A stretch of DNA of 9,517 nucleotides from contig JAJYGK010000182.1 of assembly GCA_021790715.1 (NCBI GenBank), positions 1 through 9,517 of the forward strand. Direction: 5' to 3'. Positions 1 to 6,950 of the stretch are shown here, piece by piece. How positions within the stretch are numbered: the stretch's first letter is position 1; every line of letters begins with the position of its first letter. The stretch comes from Chloroflexota bacterium. GTDB lineage: Bacteria > Chloroflexota > Limnocylindria > Limnocylindrales > CSP1-4. The translations under genes were made by a program, and so were the position numbers. The notes under the pieces are model-generated. The model searched no databases. It was not told the DNA's origin and saw only the letters and a program-made list of their open reading frames with translations.

Positions 1-567
1 GAGATCGCGCGTGCCCACCGGGCGGGGATGCTCGTGTTCGCCGACGTCGGCTGGGACGAATCGGAGCGCTGGGTCCCGGACGACCTGGACACGCTCCGGC
101 ACGTCGACGCCTTCCTGCCGAACTGCGACGAGGCCACCGCCTACACGCGGACCGCCACGGCGGAGGATGCCGCGTGCGTGCTGGCCGGGCGCGTGCCGCT
201 CGTCGTCGTCAAGTGCGGACGCAACGGCGCGGTGGCGTGGGAGGCCGGGGCTGCCGAGCCGCTCGTCGAGGGCGCGATCGACGTCGAGGCGATCGACCCG
301 ACCGGGGCGGGAGACGTCTTCGACGCGGCCTTCGTGTACGCGACGCTGTCCGGCTGGGGGCTGCGCGAGCGACTCCGGTTCGCCAACCTGTGCGCCGGGC
401 TCTCGGTGCGCCACCACGGCGGATCGCTCTCCGCGCCGTCGTGGGGCGAGATCGCGGAGTGGGTGCGCCGGCAGCCGGATGCCGCCGCGCGTTACGGGTT
501 CCTGCGCCCGCTGCTCGCGGGCGAGCAGGGAGGATCGGCGCCCAGGCGGGCCCGCCCGACGATCTGA
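1..567 (+). CDS. PfkB-family carbohydrate/nucleoside kinase, C-terminal part (5' end outside window)
   Basis: The reading frame is open from base 1, so the N-terminus lies outside the window and 188 codons remain. The family phosphorylates sugars or nucleosides with ATP in the cytoplasm. The diagnostic PfkB signature 2, DPTGAGDVFDAAF, is encoded at about 298-336; the Asp of GAGD (313-315) is the expected catalytic base and the GAG turn forms the anion hole. Upstream, the LPNCDEA segment (about 115-135) matches the family's usual 'xPNxxEA' strand, and VVVKCGRNGAV matches the 'vvtlGxxGa' strand before the ATP site. The substrate cannot be told, because the N-terminal sugar-binding lid is missing. 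The last 15 or so residues are Arg/Pro-rich and probably unstructured. It converges on yjbQ with only 10 bp between stop codons and is not part of the phosphate operon. Family is sure; substrate is unknown. Confidence 0.9.
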   Translation, partial: EIARAHRAGMLVFADVGWDESERWVPDDLDTLRHVDAFLPNCDEATAYTRTATAEDAACVLAGRVPLVVVKCGRNGAVAWEAGAAEPLVEGAIDVEAIDPTGAGDVFDAAFVYATLSGWGLRERLRFANLCAGLSVRHHGGSLSAPSWGEIAEWVRRQPDAAARYGFLRPLLAGEQGGSAPRRARPTI

Positions 568-577
568 TCGGTCGCGG

Positions 578-982
578 TCAGCCCGCGACGAACGTCAGCC
601 TGACCGTCCGGGTGCCGTTGTCGACGTTCGTGTCGAGCAGCGCGATCGACTGCCAGACGCCGAGCGCGAGCCGGCCGCCGACGACGGGGATCGTCGCGTA
701 CGGCGGCGCGAGGAGTGGGACCACGTGGTCGGCGCCGTGCCCCGCCGATCCGTGCCTGTGCACCCACCGGTCGTCGCGCGGCAGCATCCGGTCCAGGCTC
801 GCGAGCAGGTCCTCCTCGGAGCCCGCGCCGAGCTCCATCAGCACGAGGCCGGCGGTCGCATGCGGCACGAAGACGTGCAGCAGCCCGTCGCCCTCGCCCG
901 CGACGAAGCGCTCGCACTCGGCGGTCAGGTCGAAGAGGCCGCGCCGGGAGCCGGTCCGCACCGTGAGCTCGGCGGTCTTCAC
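578..982 (-). CDS. yjbQ: YjbQ / UPF0047 family protein (secondary thiamine-phosphate synthase family)
   Basis: A 134-residue protein, the usual length for this single-domain cytoplasmic family. The family hallmarks are present: HATAGLVLMELG (41-52), HRHGSAGHGADHV (75-87), and GVWQSIALLDTNVDNGTRTV (108-127), the strand-rich C-terminal signature. Known members (E. coli YjbQ) show weak thiamine-phosphate synthase activity, but the physiological role is unsettled, so the name should be read as a family label. The start is GTG at 980-982; a GAGGGG stretch about 9-14 bases upstream could serve as ribosome binding site. It lies 72 bp downstream of phoU on the same strand, so it may be read through from the pst operon, although a hairpin between the two genes could reduce this. 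It converges on the PfkB-family kinase. Family assignment is firm; pathway link to phosphate is not shown. Confidence 0.9.
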   Translation of the reverse strand: MKTAELTVRTGSRRGLFDLTAECERFVAGEGDGLLHVFVPHATAGLVLMELGAGSEEDLLASLDRMLPRDDRWVHRHGSAGHGADHVVPLLAPPYATIPVVGGRLALGVWQSIALLDTNVDNGTRTVRLTFVAG

Positions 983-1019
983 CGCGGCCCCACCCCTCGC
1001 CGTTCCGCCATCCCCGGGA

Positions 1020-1051
1020 GGCCGTCCACCGGTTGCGGCTGCCGCACGGCC
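1020..1051 (-). terminator. Hairpin just after phoU stop, possible weak terminator or processing site
   Basis: An outer inverted repeat GGCCGT (1046-1051 on the - strand) / ACGGCC (1020-1025) encloses an inner one, TGCGGC-T-GCCGCA (1034-1046 on the + strand). It begins four bases after the phoU stop codon in the direction of transcription. There is no U-tract, so this may be a partial terminator or an RNA-stability element separating phoU from yjbQ. The inner and outer stems share bases at 1046 and compete slightly. Seen by eye only; no folding energy was calculated. Confidence 0.3.
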
Positions 1052-1054
1052 GGC

Positions 1055-1792
1055 CTAGTTCAGGTCCTCGACCACGCCGCCGGCGAGGAAGAGGACGTCC
1101 TCGGCGATGTTCGTGACGCGGTCGCCGATGCGCTCCAGGTAGTGGGCCGCGAAGAGGATCCGCGTGCCCCGGTCGACGTTGTCGGGATCGGTGCGCATCA
1201 GGTCGAGCACGACGTCGAAGCTCGCGTGATAGAGGCGGTCGACCTCGTCGTCGCGACTGGCCACGCCGCGTGCCCGGGCCTCGTCGACGTCGACGAGCGC
1301 CCCGATGATGTCGTGGACCATGCCCGCGACGAGCTCGCCCATGCGCGGCAGGAAGACGTAGCGCCGCAGCGGCGGCTGCTGGGCGAGCTTGCGGACCTGC
1401 TTCGCGACGCTGCCGGCGTGGTCGCCCATCCGCTCGAGCTCGTGCGCCACCCGGTCGAGCGCCAGCAGGTAGCGCAGGTCCCGCGCCACCGGCTGCTGGG
1501 TGGCGATGACCATCGTGATCAGCTCGGAGATCCGTTCCTGGATCTCGTTGATGCGCTGGTCGTCGTGGATGACGCGTTCGGCGAGCTCGGCGTCGTGGCC
1601 CTGCATCGCCTCGGTGGCGGTGCGGACCGCCTCCTCGACGTATTCGCCCATCTGCACGATCTCGGCCTGGATCTCGCCCAGGGCGCGGTCGTACGCCTCG
1701 CGGTGTCCGTGGAGCACCGGGATCGCGTGCATCGGCTCGCTCCGCGTCGCGGCCGCGTCCGCCTGCTCGTCCGTGTGGATCTGGTCCGTCAC
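1055..1792 (-). CDS. phoU: Phosphate signalling complex protein PhoU
   Basis: PhoU is a cytoplasmic two-bundle helical protein that links the PstSCAB transporter to the PhoR kinase and damps the Pho response when phosphate is plentiful. The 245 residues include two tandem PhoU domains with the family's metal-binding signatures ELERMGDHAGSVA (118-130) and LERIGDRVTNIAE (219-231); the spacing and the E/D-x-x-x-D pattern are intact in both. The conserved opening 'REAYDRAL..IQ' is at 31-42, so the first 20-25 residues are an extra acidic, probably disordered head. The GTG start is supported by a GGGGGAGG Shine-Dalgarno seven bases upstream; an internal ATG at codon 21 (1732) is the alternative. 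Its start lies 16 bp after the pstB stop, so it is the distal gene of the pst operon, as in many bacteria. Confidence 0.95.
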   Translation of the reverse strand: MTDQIHTDEQADAAATRSEPMHAIPVLHGHREAYDRALGEIQAEIVQMGEYVEEAVRTATEAMQGHDAELAERVIHDDQRINEIQERISELITMVIATQQPVARDLRYLLALDRVAHELERMGDHAGSVAKQVRKLAQQPPLRRYVFLPRMGELVAGMVHDIIGALVDVDEARARGVASRDDEVDRLYHASFDVVLDLMRTDPDNVDRGTRILFAAHYLERIGDRVTNIAEDVLFLAGGVVEDLN

Positions 1793-1799
1793 GCTGCGC

Positions 1800-1806
1800 C
1801 TCCCCC
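1800..1806 (-). promoter_or_regulatory. Ribosome binding site that decides the phoU GTG start
   Basis: On the - strand the 16 bases between pstB and phoU contain GGGGGAGG, ending about seven bases before the GTG at 1790-1792. This is one of the best Shine-Dalgarno matches in the window and favours the GTG over the in-frame ATG 20 codons later. Confidence 0.65.
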
Positions 1807-1808
1807 GC

Positions 1809-2735
1809 TCACCCGAAGCGGCCCGAGATGTAATCCTCGGTCAGCTGCCGTCGCGGGTTCGTGAAGATCTGCGCCGTGGGTCCTTCTTCCACGAGGAAAC
1901 CCGAGCGATCGTCGCCCACCGTGAGGAACGCGGTGCGGTCGCTGACGCGCGCGGCCTGCTGCATGTTGTGGGTCACGATGACGATCGTATAGCTGGCCCG
2001 CAGGGCCGCGATCAGTTCCTCGATCTTGAGGGTCGACATCGGGTCGAGCGCCGACGCCGGCTCGTCCATCAGGACCACCTCGGGCTCGACCGCGATCGCG
2101 CGCGCGATGCAGAGGCGCTGCTGCTGGCCGCCCGAGAGCGCGCCGCCCGGCGCCGACAGCTTGTCGCGCACCTCGTCCCACAGGGCCGCCCGCCGCAGGC
2201 TGCGCTCCGCCACTTCGTCGAGCAGCGACCGGTCGCGGATGCCCGCCAGCTTCAGGCCGGCCACCACGTTGTCGTAGATCGACATGGTGGGGAAGGGGTT
2301 CGGCCGCTGGAAGACCATGCCGATGCGCTGGCGGACGACGACGGGATCCACGCCCGGTGCATAGATGTCGTCGCCGTCGAGCCGCACCTCACCGGCGACG
2401 CGGGCGCCCGGCGTGACCTCGTGCATCCGGTTGAGGCACCGGATGAGGGTCGACTTGCCGCAGCCCGATGGGCCGATGATCGCGGTCACGGAGTTCGGGT
2501 GGACGGTCAGCGTGATGTCCCGCAGCACCCGGCGATTGCCGTAGTACGCGTCGAGGTGCTCGATCTCCACCCCGACGCCGGCGTCCTGGACCGGCTCGTC
2601 CGACCGGCGCGCGACCTCGATCGCGCGGGCTCCGGGGACGGGGCCGACGGCATGGGTGCGCGGCGCGGGCGCCGGCACGGGGGAAGGCGCCGGGTCGACC
2701 CGGGCGTCGGTGGTCGGTTCGGTCATCAGGGGCAT
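1809..2735 (-). CDS. pstB: Phosphate ABC transporter ATP-binding protein PstB
   Basis: PstB is the cytoplasmic ATPase that drives phosphate import through PstC-PstA. From the chosen ATG the protein has 308 residues with all ABC motifs intact: Walker [10 protein letters not shown] (88-96), Q-loop Gln143 in [12 protein letters not shown], signature [16 protein letters not shown] (200-215), Walker B VVLMDEP (220-226), D-loop SALDP (228-232) and switch His256 in VTHNMQQA. The PstB-specific 'QRPNPFPMSI'-like and 'CLNRMHE' strings distinguish it from other importers. The family is usually about 250-270 aa; here the ABC core starts near residue 55, preceded by a Pro/Ala-rich head. Start: ATG at 2735 lies 23 bp after the pstA stop; a second ATG at 2726 is possible, and neither has a strong ribosome binding site. 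The frame stays open upstream to 2867, but that part overlaps pstA and is rejected. Confidence 0.96.
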   Translation of the reverse strand: MPLMTEPTTDARVDPAPSPVPAPAPRTHAVGPVPGARAIEVARRSDEPVQDAGVGVEIEHLDAYYGNRRVLRDITLTVHPNSVTAIIGPSGCGKSTLIRCLNRMHEVTPGARVAGEVRLDGDDIYAPGVDPVVVRQRIGMVFQRPNPFPTMSIYDNVVAGLKLAGIRDRSLLDEVAERSLRRAALWDEVRDKLSAPGGALSGGQQQRLCIARAIAVEPEVVLMDEPASALDPMSTLKIEELIAALRASYTIVIVTHNMQQAARVSDRTAFLTVGDDRSGFLVEEGPTAQIFTNPRRQLTEDYISGRFG

Positions 2736-2758
2736 CAGTCTACGTTCCGGTGGGGTGG

Positions 2759-3676
2759 TCAGGTTCGGGCCGCGCCGCGGCGGCGCAGCGCGAGGCGGGT
2801 CAGGAGCGAGAAGGCGAGGACCAGGAAGACCAGCACGAGCGAGGCGGCCCAGGCCTGGGCGTGCCACGAGTCGTACGGGCCGCTGGCATAGACCCAGATC
2901 CGCAGCGGCAGGGCGTCCATCGGCTCGCCGAGTGCCGTGCTGACGCGATCGTTCCCGAGCGCGGTGAAGATGAGCGGCGCCGTCTCGCCGGCGATGCGCG
3001 CGACGCCGAGCAGGATGCCGGTGACGATCCCGCCGCTCGCCGCCGGCAGCACCACCCGCACGATCGTCTTCCAGGGCGGGATGCCCAGCGCGTAGGCCGC
3101 CTCGCGGACGGAGCCGGGCACGAGCCCGAGCATCTCGTCCGTGATGCGCGCCACGATCGGGATGATGATGACCGCAAGGGCCACGGCACCCGCCAGTGCG
3201 CTGAACGAGCCCATCGGGACGACCACCAGGCCGTACGCGAACAGGCCGATCGCGATGGTCGGCACGCCGGCCAGCACGTCGACCAGGAACCGGATCAGCG
3301 TCGCCCCGCGGCCGCCGGCGTACTCGCGGACGTAGATGCCGGCGAGCACGGCGATCGGGGTGCCGATCAGGGTGCCGAGCCCGACCATGATGAGCGTGCC
3401 GACGACCGCCGGCGCCACCCCGCCGCCCGGGAACCCCGCCGGCACGGGCGCCTGCGTGAGGAGCGCGAGGTTGAGGGCCGGCAGGCCCTGGACGAGGACG
3501 TAGAGCAGCACGAGCACCAGCGGCACCGCCGCGATGACCGCCGCGATCCCCAGCAGGGCGCGCATGACGCGGTCGGTGGTCCGGCGGCGGGCCATGTTGC
3601 GGCCCGGGACCCGTGGAGGGATCCCGGCACCCGGGAGACGCGCCGCTCCCGCGAGCGTCCCATCGGCGCCGCTCAT
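2759..3676 (-). CDS. pstA: Phosphate ABC transporter permease PstA
   Basis: PstA is one of the two integral membrane subunits of the phosphate importer. The 305 residues contain about six hydrophobic segments (near 41-63, 89-115, 129-153, 160-178, 213-235 and 277-297) and the cytoplasmic EAA loop [15 protein letters not shown] (191-205), which docks onto Pst[18 protein letters not shown] (226-242) is the typical PstA string. The start is taken as ATG at 3676, whose bases overlap the pstC stop as ATGA, the classic coupling arrangement; a GGAG lies roughly 10 bases upstream. The first 27 residues are Gly/Pro/Arg-rich and precede a second in-frame ATG at 3595, giving a 278-aa alternative that is closer to the usual length. 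The much longer open frame upstream reads out of frame through pstC and is not real. Confidence 0.95.
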   Translation of the reverse strand: MSGADGTLAGAARLPGAGIPPRVPGRNMARRRTTDRVMRALLGIAAVIAAVPLVLVLLYVLVQGLPALNLALLTQAPVPAGFPGGGVAPAVVGTLIMVGLGTLIGTPIAVLAGIYVREYAGGRGATLIRFLVDVLAGVPTIAIGLFAYGLVVVPMGSFSALAGAVALAVIIIPIVARITDEMLGLVPGSVREAAYALGIPPWKTIVRVVLPAASGGIVTGILLGVARIAGETAPLIFTALGNDRVSTALGEPMDALPLRIWVYASGPYDSWHAQAWAASLVLVFLVLAFSLLTRLALRRRGAART

Positions 3677-4644
3677 GCCGCCAGGCTCCGCGACGAGGCG
3701 GTGTACGCCACCCGCCACACGAGCAGGCGCGCCGCGGCGTTGATCACGAGGGTCACGACCAGGAGCAGCAGGCCGATCTCGATCAGCGAGCTCCGGTAGA
3801 GGTTGGTGGTCGCCTCGGTGAACTCGTTGGCGATCACGCTCGCCATCGTGTAGCCCTGCGCCAGGAACGACAGCGAGATGGTGGGGGAGTTGCCGATCAC
3901 CATCGTCACCGCCATCGTCTCGCCCACGCCGCGGGCGAGCCCCAGGATCCCGGCGCCGAGGATCCCGCTCCGCGCGTACGGCAGGACGCCCATCCGGATC
4001 GTCTCCCAGCGCGTCGCCCCGAGCGCCAGCGCCGCCTCGCGCTGCGAGCCGGGCACCGCGGAGACCACGTCGCGGGACACTGCCGCGACCGTGGGCAGGA
4101 CCATGATGGTCAGGACGACGACCGCGGCCAGGTTGCCGATCCCGATCGGGTAGCCGCTGAAGAAGGGCAGCCAGCCGAGCGTGTCGTGGAGCGGCACCTC
4201 CACGTAGTCGCGCAGCCACGGCGCGAGCACGAAGATGCCCCACAGGCCGTACACGACGCTGGGGATGGCGGCCAGCATCTCGATCATGAAGCCGAGCGGG
4301 CCGGCCAGCCAGGAGGGTGCGAGCTCGACCAGGAAGAGCGCGACCCCCACGCCGATCAGCATCGAGAGGATGAGGGCCGTGATCGACGTGAGCAGCGTGC
4401 CGTAGATGAAGGGCAGTGCGCCGAAGACGCTGTGGACCGGGTCCCAGGTCGTTCCCCACAGGAACCCGATCCCGTTGTGCGCGATCCCGGCCATCGACGT
4501 GGTCGCGATGACGACGACGAGACCGGCGATGATCGCGAGGACCGTCAGCGACGCAAGCACGACGAGCCCGCGGAATGCGGGCTCTCCGAAGCGGGGGCGG
4601 TGCCGTCCGAGCTCGGCCCGGACGGCACCGACCTGGGCGGTCAC
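3673..4644 (-). CDS. pstC: Phosphate ABC transporter permease PstC
   Basis: PstC pairs with PstA to form the phosphate channel in the cytoplasmic membrane. The 323-residue product has six likely membrane segments (around 25-47, 78-107, 112-140, 170-188, 228-250 and 287-310). The segment FLWGTTWDP (61-69) after the first helix and the periplasmic loop are typical of PstC, and the EAA loop [21 protein letters not shown] (202-222) and [16 protein letters not shown] (237-252) identify the subunit. The start is GTG at 4644, overlapping the pstS stop as GTGA, which gives translational coupling to pstS; a GGAAG lies about 11 bases upstream. It also overlaps pstA by 4 bp at its 3' end. The open frame extends upstream to 4773 but overlaps the conserved C-terminus of PstS, so that extension is rejected. 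Confidence 0.95.
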   Translation of the reverse strand: MTAQVGAVRAELGRHRPRFGEPAFRGLVVLASLTVLAIIAGLVVVIATTSMAGIAHNGIGFLWGTTWDPVHSVFGALPFIYGTLLTSITALILSMLIGVGVALFLVELAPSWLAGPLGFMIEMLAAIPSVVYGLWGIFVLAPWLRDYVEVPLHDTLGWLPFFSGYPIGIGNLAAVVVLTIMVLPTVAAVSRDVVSAVPGSQREAALALGATRWETIRMGVLPYARSGILGAGILGLARGVGETMAVTMVIGNSPTISLSFLAQGYTMASVIANEFTEATTNLYRSSLIEIGLLLLVVTLVINAAARLLVWRVAYTASSRSLAA

Positions 4645-5825
4645 GGCAGGACGGGCTTCCCGCCGACCGTCACGCTCTTGAGCGCCGCCTCGGCCTTGGT
4701 CACCAGCGCGGGGGCCATGGCCGAGTAGTCGACCTGGGCCGCGTAGTTCTGGCCGTTGTGGATGGCCCACCACAGGAAGTCGATCATCGCCTTGACCTCG
4801 GTCGCCTTGCTCGCCGGGTAATCCTGGTACAGGAGGACCCAGGTGCTCGCGCCGATCGGGTACGCGTTGGGGTACGACGCCGGCGGGTTGACGACCAGGA
4901 AGCGGAGGTCGGCCGGGGCGTTCGGGACCGCCGCGGCGACCGCGTCCGTGGTCGACGCGAGCGTGGGCTTGACGAAGTTGCCGGCCGCGTTCTTCACGGA
5001 GCCGACGGGCAGGTTGTTCTGGAGCGCGTACGAGAGCTCGACGTACCCGATCGCGCCGGGCGTCTGCTTGACCAGGGCGGTGACCCCCGCGCTGCCCTTG
5101 CCGCCGGGACCGACCGGCCAGTTGACCGACAGGCCGGCGCCGACCTGGCTCTTCCAGGTCGCATCCGTACCGGCCAGGAAGCTCGTGAAGTTCATCGTGG
5201 TGCCCGAGCCGTCACTGCGGTGCACCGGCGTGATGCCGATGTCCGGGAGCGTGACACCGGGATTGTCGGCCGCCAGGGCCGGGTCGTTCCACTTCGTGAT
5301 CTTGCCGAGGAAGATCCCCGCGATGGTGGCGGGGCTGAAGCGGATCTCGCCGCTGAAGTTCGGCAGGTTGTAGGTCATCGCGGCGGCCCAGTGGATCATC
5401 GGGATGTTGAGGACCGGGACGCCGATCTGCTGCTCCTGCTGGTCGCTCAGGTAGATGTCGGAGGCGCCGAAGTCGACGGTCTTCGCGGTGAACTGCGAGA
5501 TGCCGCCGCCCGACCCGATGGCCTGGTAGTTCACAGCGACGCCGGGGGCGACCTGCTGCTGGTAGATCTGCGCGACCGCGCTCAGCCACGGGTAGATCGC
5601 CGTCGAGCCGGCGCCCGTGACCGCGGCCTTGTCGTTCTTGCCGATCGTCGTCGACGGGCTGACGCTGCTGTAGTCGACGGCCTGGGCCCCCGCCGCAGAG
5701 CCCGCCGGCGCCGCACCGCCGCCCCCGGCCGCCGGCGCCTGCGTCGCAGACGCCGAGCACGCGCCGAAGCCGAGCGCCGCGACGAGCGCGAGGGCACCCC
5801 ACCGGGCCCGCACATGACTGGACAC
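4641..5825 (-). CDS. pstS: Phosphate-binding lipoprotein PstS
   Basis: PstS captures phosphate outside the membrane and delivers it to PstCA. The 394-residue precursor starts with a short basic stretch and a hydrophobic helix (about 9-22) ending in FGAC, so Cys23 is the probable lipidated residue; the lipobox is imperfect (Phe at -3). A Gly/Ala/Pro/Ser linker to about residue 50 would tether it to the membrane. Phosphate-site motifs are clear: TGAGSTAIYP (70-79), AIGSGGG (102-108), VDFGASD (117-123) and HRSDGSGTT (202-210), the last binding phosphate through Arg, Asp, Ser and Thr in known PstS proteins. The GTG start at 5823-5825 has an AAGGAGG ribosome binding site seven bases upstream. It is the first gene of the operon and the one most likely to be induced by low phosphate. 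Confidence 0.96.
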   Translation of the reverse strand: MSSHVRARWGALALVAALGFGACSASATQAPAAGGGGAAPAGSAAGAQAVDYSSVSPSTTIGKNDKAAVTGAGSTAIYPWLSAVAQIYQQQVAPGVAVNYQAIGSGGGISQFTAKTVDFGASDIYLSDQQEQQIGVPVLNIPMIHWAAAMTYNLPNFSGEIRFSPATIAGIFLGKITKWNDPALAADNPGVTLPDIGITPVHRSDGSGTTMNFTSFLAGTDATWKSQVGAGLSVNWPVGPGGKGSAGVTALVKQTPGAIGYVELSYALQNNLPVGSVKNAAGNFVKPTLASTTDAVAAAVPNAPADLRFLVVNPPASYPNAYPIGASTWVLLYQDYPASKATEVKAMIDFLWWAIHNGQNYAAQVDYSAMAPALVTKAEAALKSVTVGGKPVLP

Positions 5826-5832
5826 GCAATCC

Positions 5833-5839
5833 CCTCCTT
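5833..5839 (-). promoter_or_regulatory. Strong Shine-Dalgarno of pstS
   Basis: On the - strand AAGGAGG is followed by seven bases and then GTG at 5825. It is the strongest ribosome binding site in the window and fixes the pstS start. A 7-base repeat CGGACGC abuts its 5' side and can take part in hairpin pairing (see the leader feature), so access to this site might be controlled. Confidence 0.75.
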
Positions 5840-5884
5840 GCGTCCGGCGCGTCCGCGGACGCACGCGGGCCCGAAGGCCCCGCG
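5840..5884 (-). promoter_or_regulatory. Structured 5' leader of pstS: UUCG hairpin and a competing stem beside the ribosome binding site
   Basis: Read on the - strand, 5884 to 5864 gives an eight-pair stem with one bulged G closed by a C(UUCG)G tetraloop, an unusually stable RNA cap. Immediately after it, 5862-5856 (GCGTCCG) is complementary to two copies of CGGACGC, at 5855-5849 and 5846-5840. The first pairing makes the perfect 14-bp palindrome 5849-5862; the second makes a seven-pair stem with a nine-base loop ending right at the AAGGAGG site. The two pairings exclude each other. No riboswitch family is recognised here. That the transcript starts upstream of 5884 is assumed, not shown. Confidence 0.4.
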
Positions 5885-5980
5885 TTCTGGCGCCCACTCG
5901 CCGGACCAGTACCCACTTCGTACGGGTGCAACCTTCGGGGGCCACGGTCAACCTGTCGTGCGGCGGGCGTAACGCCTTGG

Positions 5981-5993
5981 TTAAATCTCCGGT
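5981..5993 (+). promoter_or_regulatory. Probable -10 element of a leaderless ppx transcript
   Basis: TTAAAT (5981-5986) is the only AT-rich hexamer in a GC-rich spacer and lies seven bases before the GTG start of ppx. That distance puts the transcription start at or next to the G of GTG, so the mRNA would have no 5' leader. This agrees with the lack of any Shine-Dalgarno sequence before ppx. No clear -35 is visible. The regulator gene downstream has the same arrangement. Confidence 0.5.
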
Positions 5994-6950
5994 GTGTCGT
6001 CTCGCAGGATCGCGGTCGTCGCGATCGGCAGCACCAGCGTCCATCTGACGGTCGCCCGCGTCTCGGACCGGGAGCTCCGGCGGATCGCCGACGAGAGTGT
6101 GCTCTTCGAGCTGGGCCCGACGGTCGATGCGCTGGGCCGGGTGCCGTCCGACCGGCTCGATGGGCTGCTCCGGGAGCTCGAGCTGTACGCGAAAGGCGCG
6201 GCGAGGATGCACGCCGGCGCGCTCACGATCGTGGCCACGGAGCCGCTGCGCCGCGCGTCCAACGCACGGGCCGTCGTCGACGCCGTGCGCACGGCCACGT
6301 CGGGCGCCGTGCACGTCCTCGGGCACGACGAGGAGGCGCTGCTCTCGCTGCACGCCGTGCTCGGCGGACGGCCCCCGCACGCGGACACGCTGGTCGTCGA
6401 CATCGGCGGGGGTTCCTCCGAATACGCGATCGCGGGGCCGGGGCGCGTCCCGGTGGTCGACGTGGTCCGCACCGGGGCCGCTCGCCTGACCGACGCCTTC
6501 GTGCGCGCCGATCCCCCTGCGCCGGAGGAGTTCGCCGCCGCGCGGGAGGCCGCGCGGTCCGCCCTCGCGCGCACGGTCGAGGCGGTGCCGGGGGCGGCGA
6601 TCATGGTCGGCGGCACGGCGACGAACCTGTTGCGGCTCGTCGCGGGGACGGCTCCCTGGCGCTCGCTCACGCGTGCCCGGCTCGAGGAGGCGGTGCGGAT
6701 CCTCGGGCAGCTGTCGATCGGGGAGATCACCACCCGCTACCCGATCCGGCCGCAGCGTGCCCGGATCCTCCCCGGCGGCGCGGCGCTGGCCTGGGCGTTC
6801 CTCGAGCGGTACCGGCTGCGGTCGGCGACGGTCTCGCAGGCGAGCATCCGCGAGGGGCTGATCCTCGCGATCGCGCGCGCCGGCGACGACTGGCGGGAGC
6901 GCCTGCCGGAGCTGGTCGGCGGCCCTCCCGGGCCGGGTGCCCGCGGCTGA
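5994..6950 (+). CDS. ppx: Short exopolyphosphatase / Ppx-GppA family phosphatase
   Basis: This family removes terminal phosphate from inorganic polyphosphate, or hydrolyses pppGpp, in the cytoplasm. The 318-residue protein matches the short form (about 300-330 aa) that lacks the C-terminal HD-like domain of E. coli Ppx. Visible ASKHA-fold motifs are the first phosphate loop IGSTSVHLTVARV (11-23), IVATEPLRRASN (79-90), GHDEEALLSLHAVLGG (110-125) with the expected catalytic Glu, VVDIGGGSSEY (134-144) with Asp136 and Glu143, and the adenosine-like loop VGGTATNLL (205-213). The residue before the first loop, normally Asp in D-[IL]-G-S-N-S, is Ala10 (codon 6021-6023), which may alter metal binding. 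The GTG start is supported by the -10 placed seven bases upstream and by the start of homology. It is divergent from pstS. Whether polyphosphate or pppGpp is the substrate is not decided by sequence. Confidence 0.88.
   Translation: MSSRRIAVVAIGSTSVHLTVARVSDRELRRIADESVLFELGPTVDALGRVPSDRLDGLLRELELYAKGAARMHAGALTIVATEPLRRASNARAVVDAVRTATSGAVHVLGHDEEALLSLHAVLGGRPPHADTLVVDIGGGSSEYAIAGPGRVPVVDVVRTGAARLTDAFVRADPPAPEEFAAAREAARSALARTVEAVPGAAIMVGGTATNLLRLVAGTAPWRSLTRARLEEAVRILGQLSIGEITTRYPIRPQRARILPGGAALAWAFLERYRLRSATVSQASIREGLILAIARAGDDWRERLPELVGGPPGPGARG

Larger units (their letters stand above)
5826..5993. promoter_or_regulatory. Divergent control region between pstS and ppx, candidate Pho-regulator binding sites
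   Basis: This 168-bp spacer must carry the promoters of both the pst operon and ppx. Two repeats resemble regulator half-sites. CAACCT occurs at 5929-5934 and 5949-5954, exactly 20 bp apart, in the contexts GTGCAACCT and GGTCAACCT. GTAC occurs at 5909-5912 and 5920-5923, exactly 11 bp apart, which is the unit spacing of known PHO boxes in E. coli and Streptomyces, although the bases match those consensus sequences poorly. A short inverted repeat GGCGT-A-ACGCC (5966-5976) lies just upstream of the ppx -10. I could not pick a convincing -10/-35 pair for pstS: TTGACC is present on the - strand (5951-5946) but no -10 sits at the right distance. Confidence 0.4.

Noticed and set aside
11..1864. 617-codon open frame on the + strand across the kinase, yjbQ and phoU
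   Set aside because: It overlaps three genes with clear family motifs, and its product is Arg/Pro/Ser-rich and then Arg/Asp/Val-rich with no recognisable domain. It is a by-product of GC-rich codon use.
3677..4459. Upstream extension of the pstA frame through pstC (apparent 566-aa protein)
   Set aside because: The extension is out of frame with pstC and encodes no membrane segments; the ATGA overlap gives a proper pstA start.
5929..5951. TTGACC or TTGCAC on the - strand as a -35 for pstS
   Set aside because: No acceptable -10 hexamer lies 16-18 bases downstream of either. The nearest candidates are at 14 or 23 bases, so a specific promoter is not called. A regulator-dependent promoter lacking a -35 remains possible.
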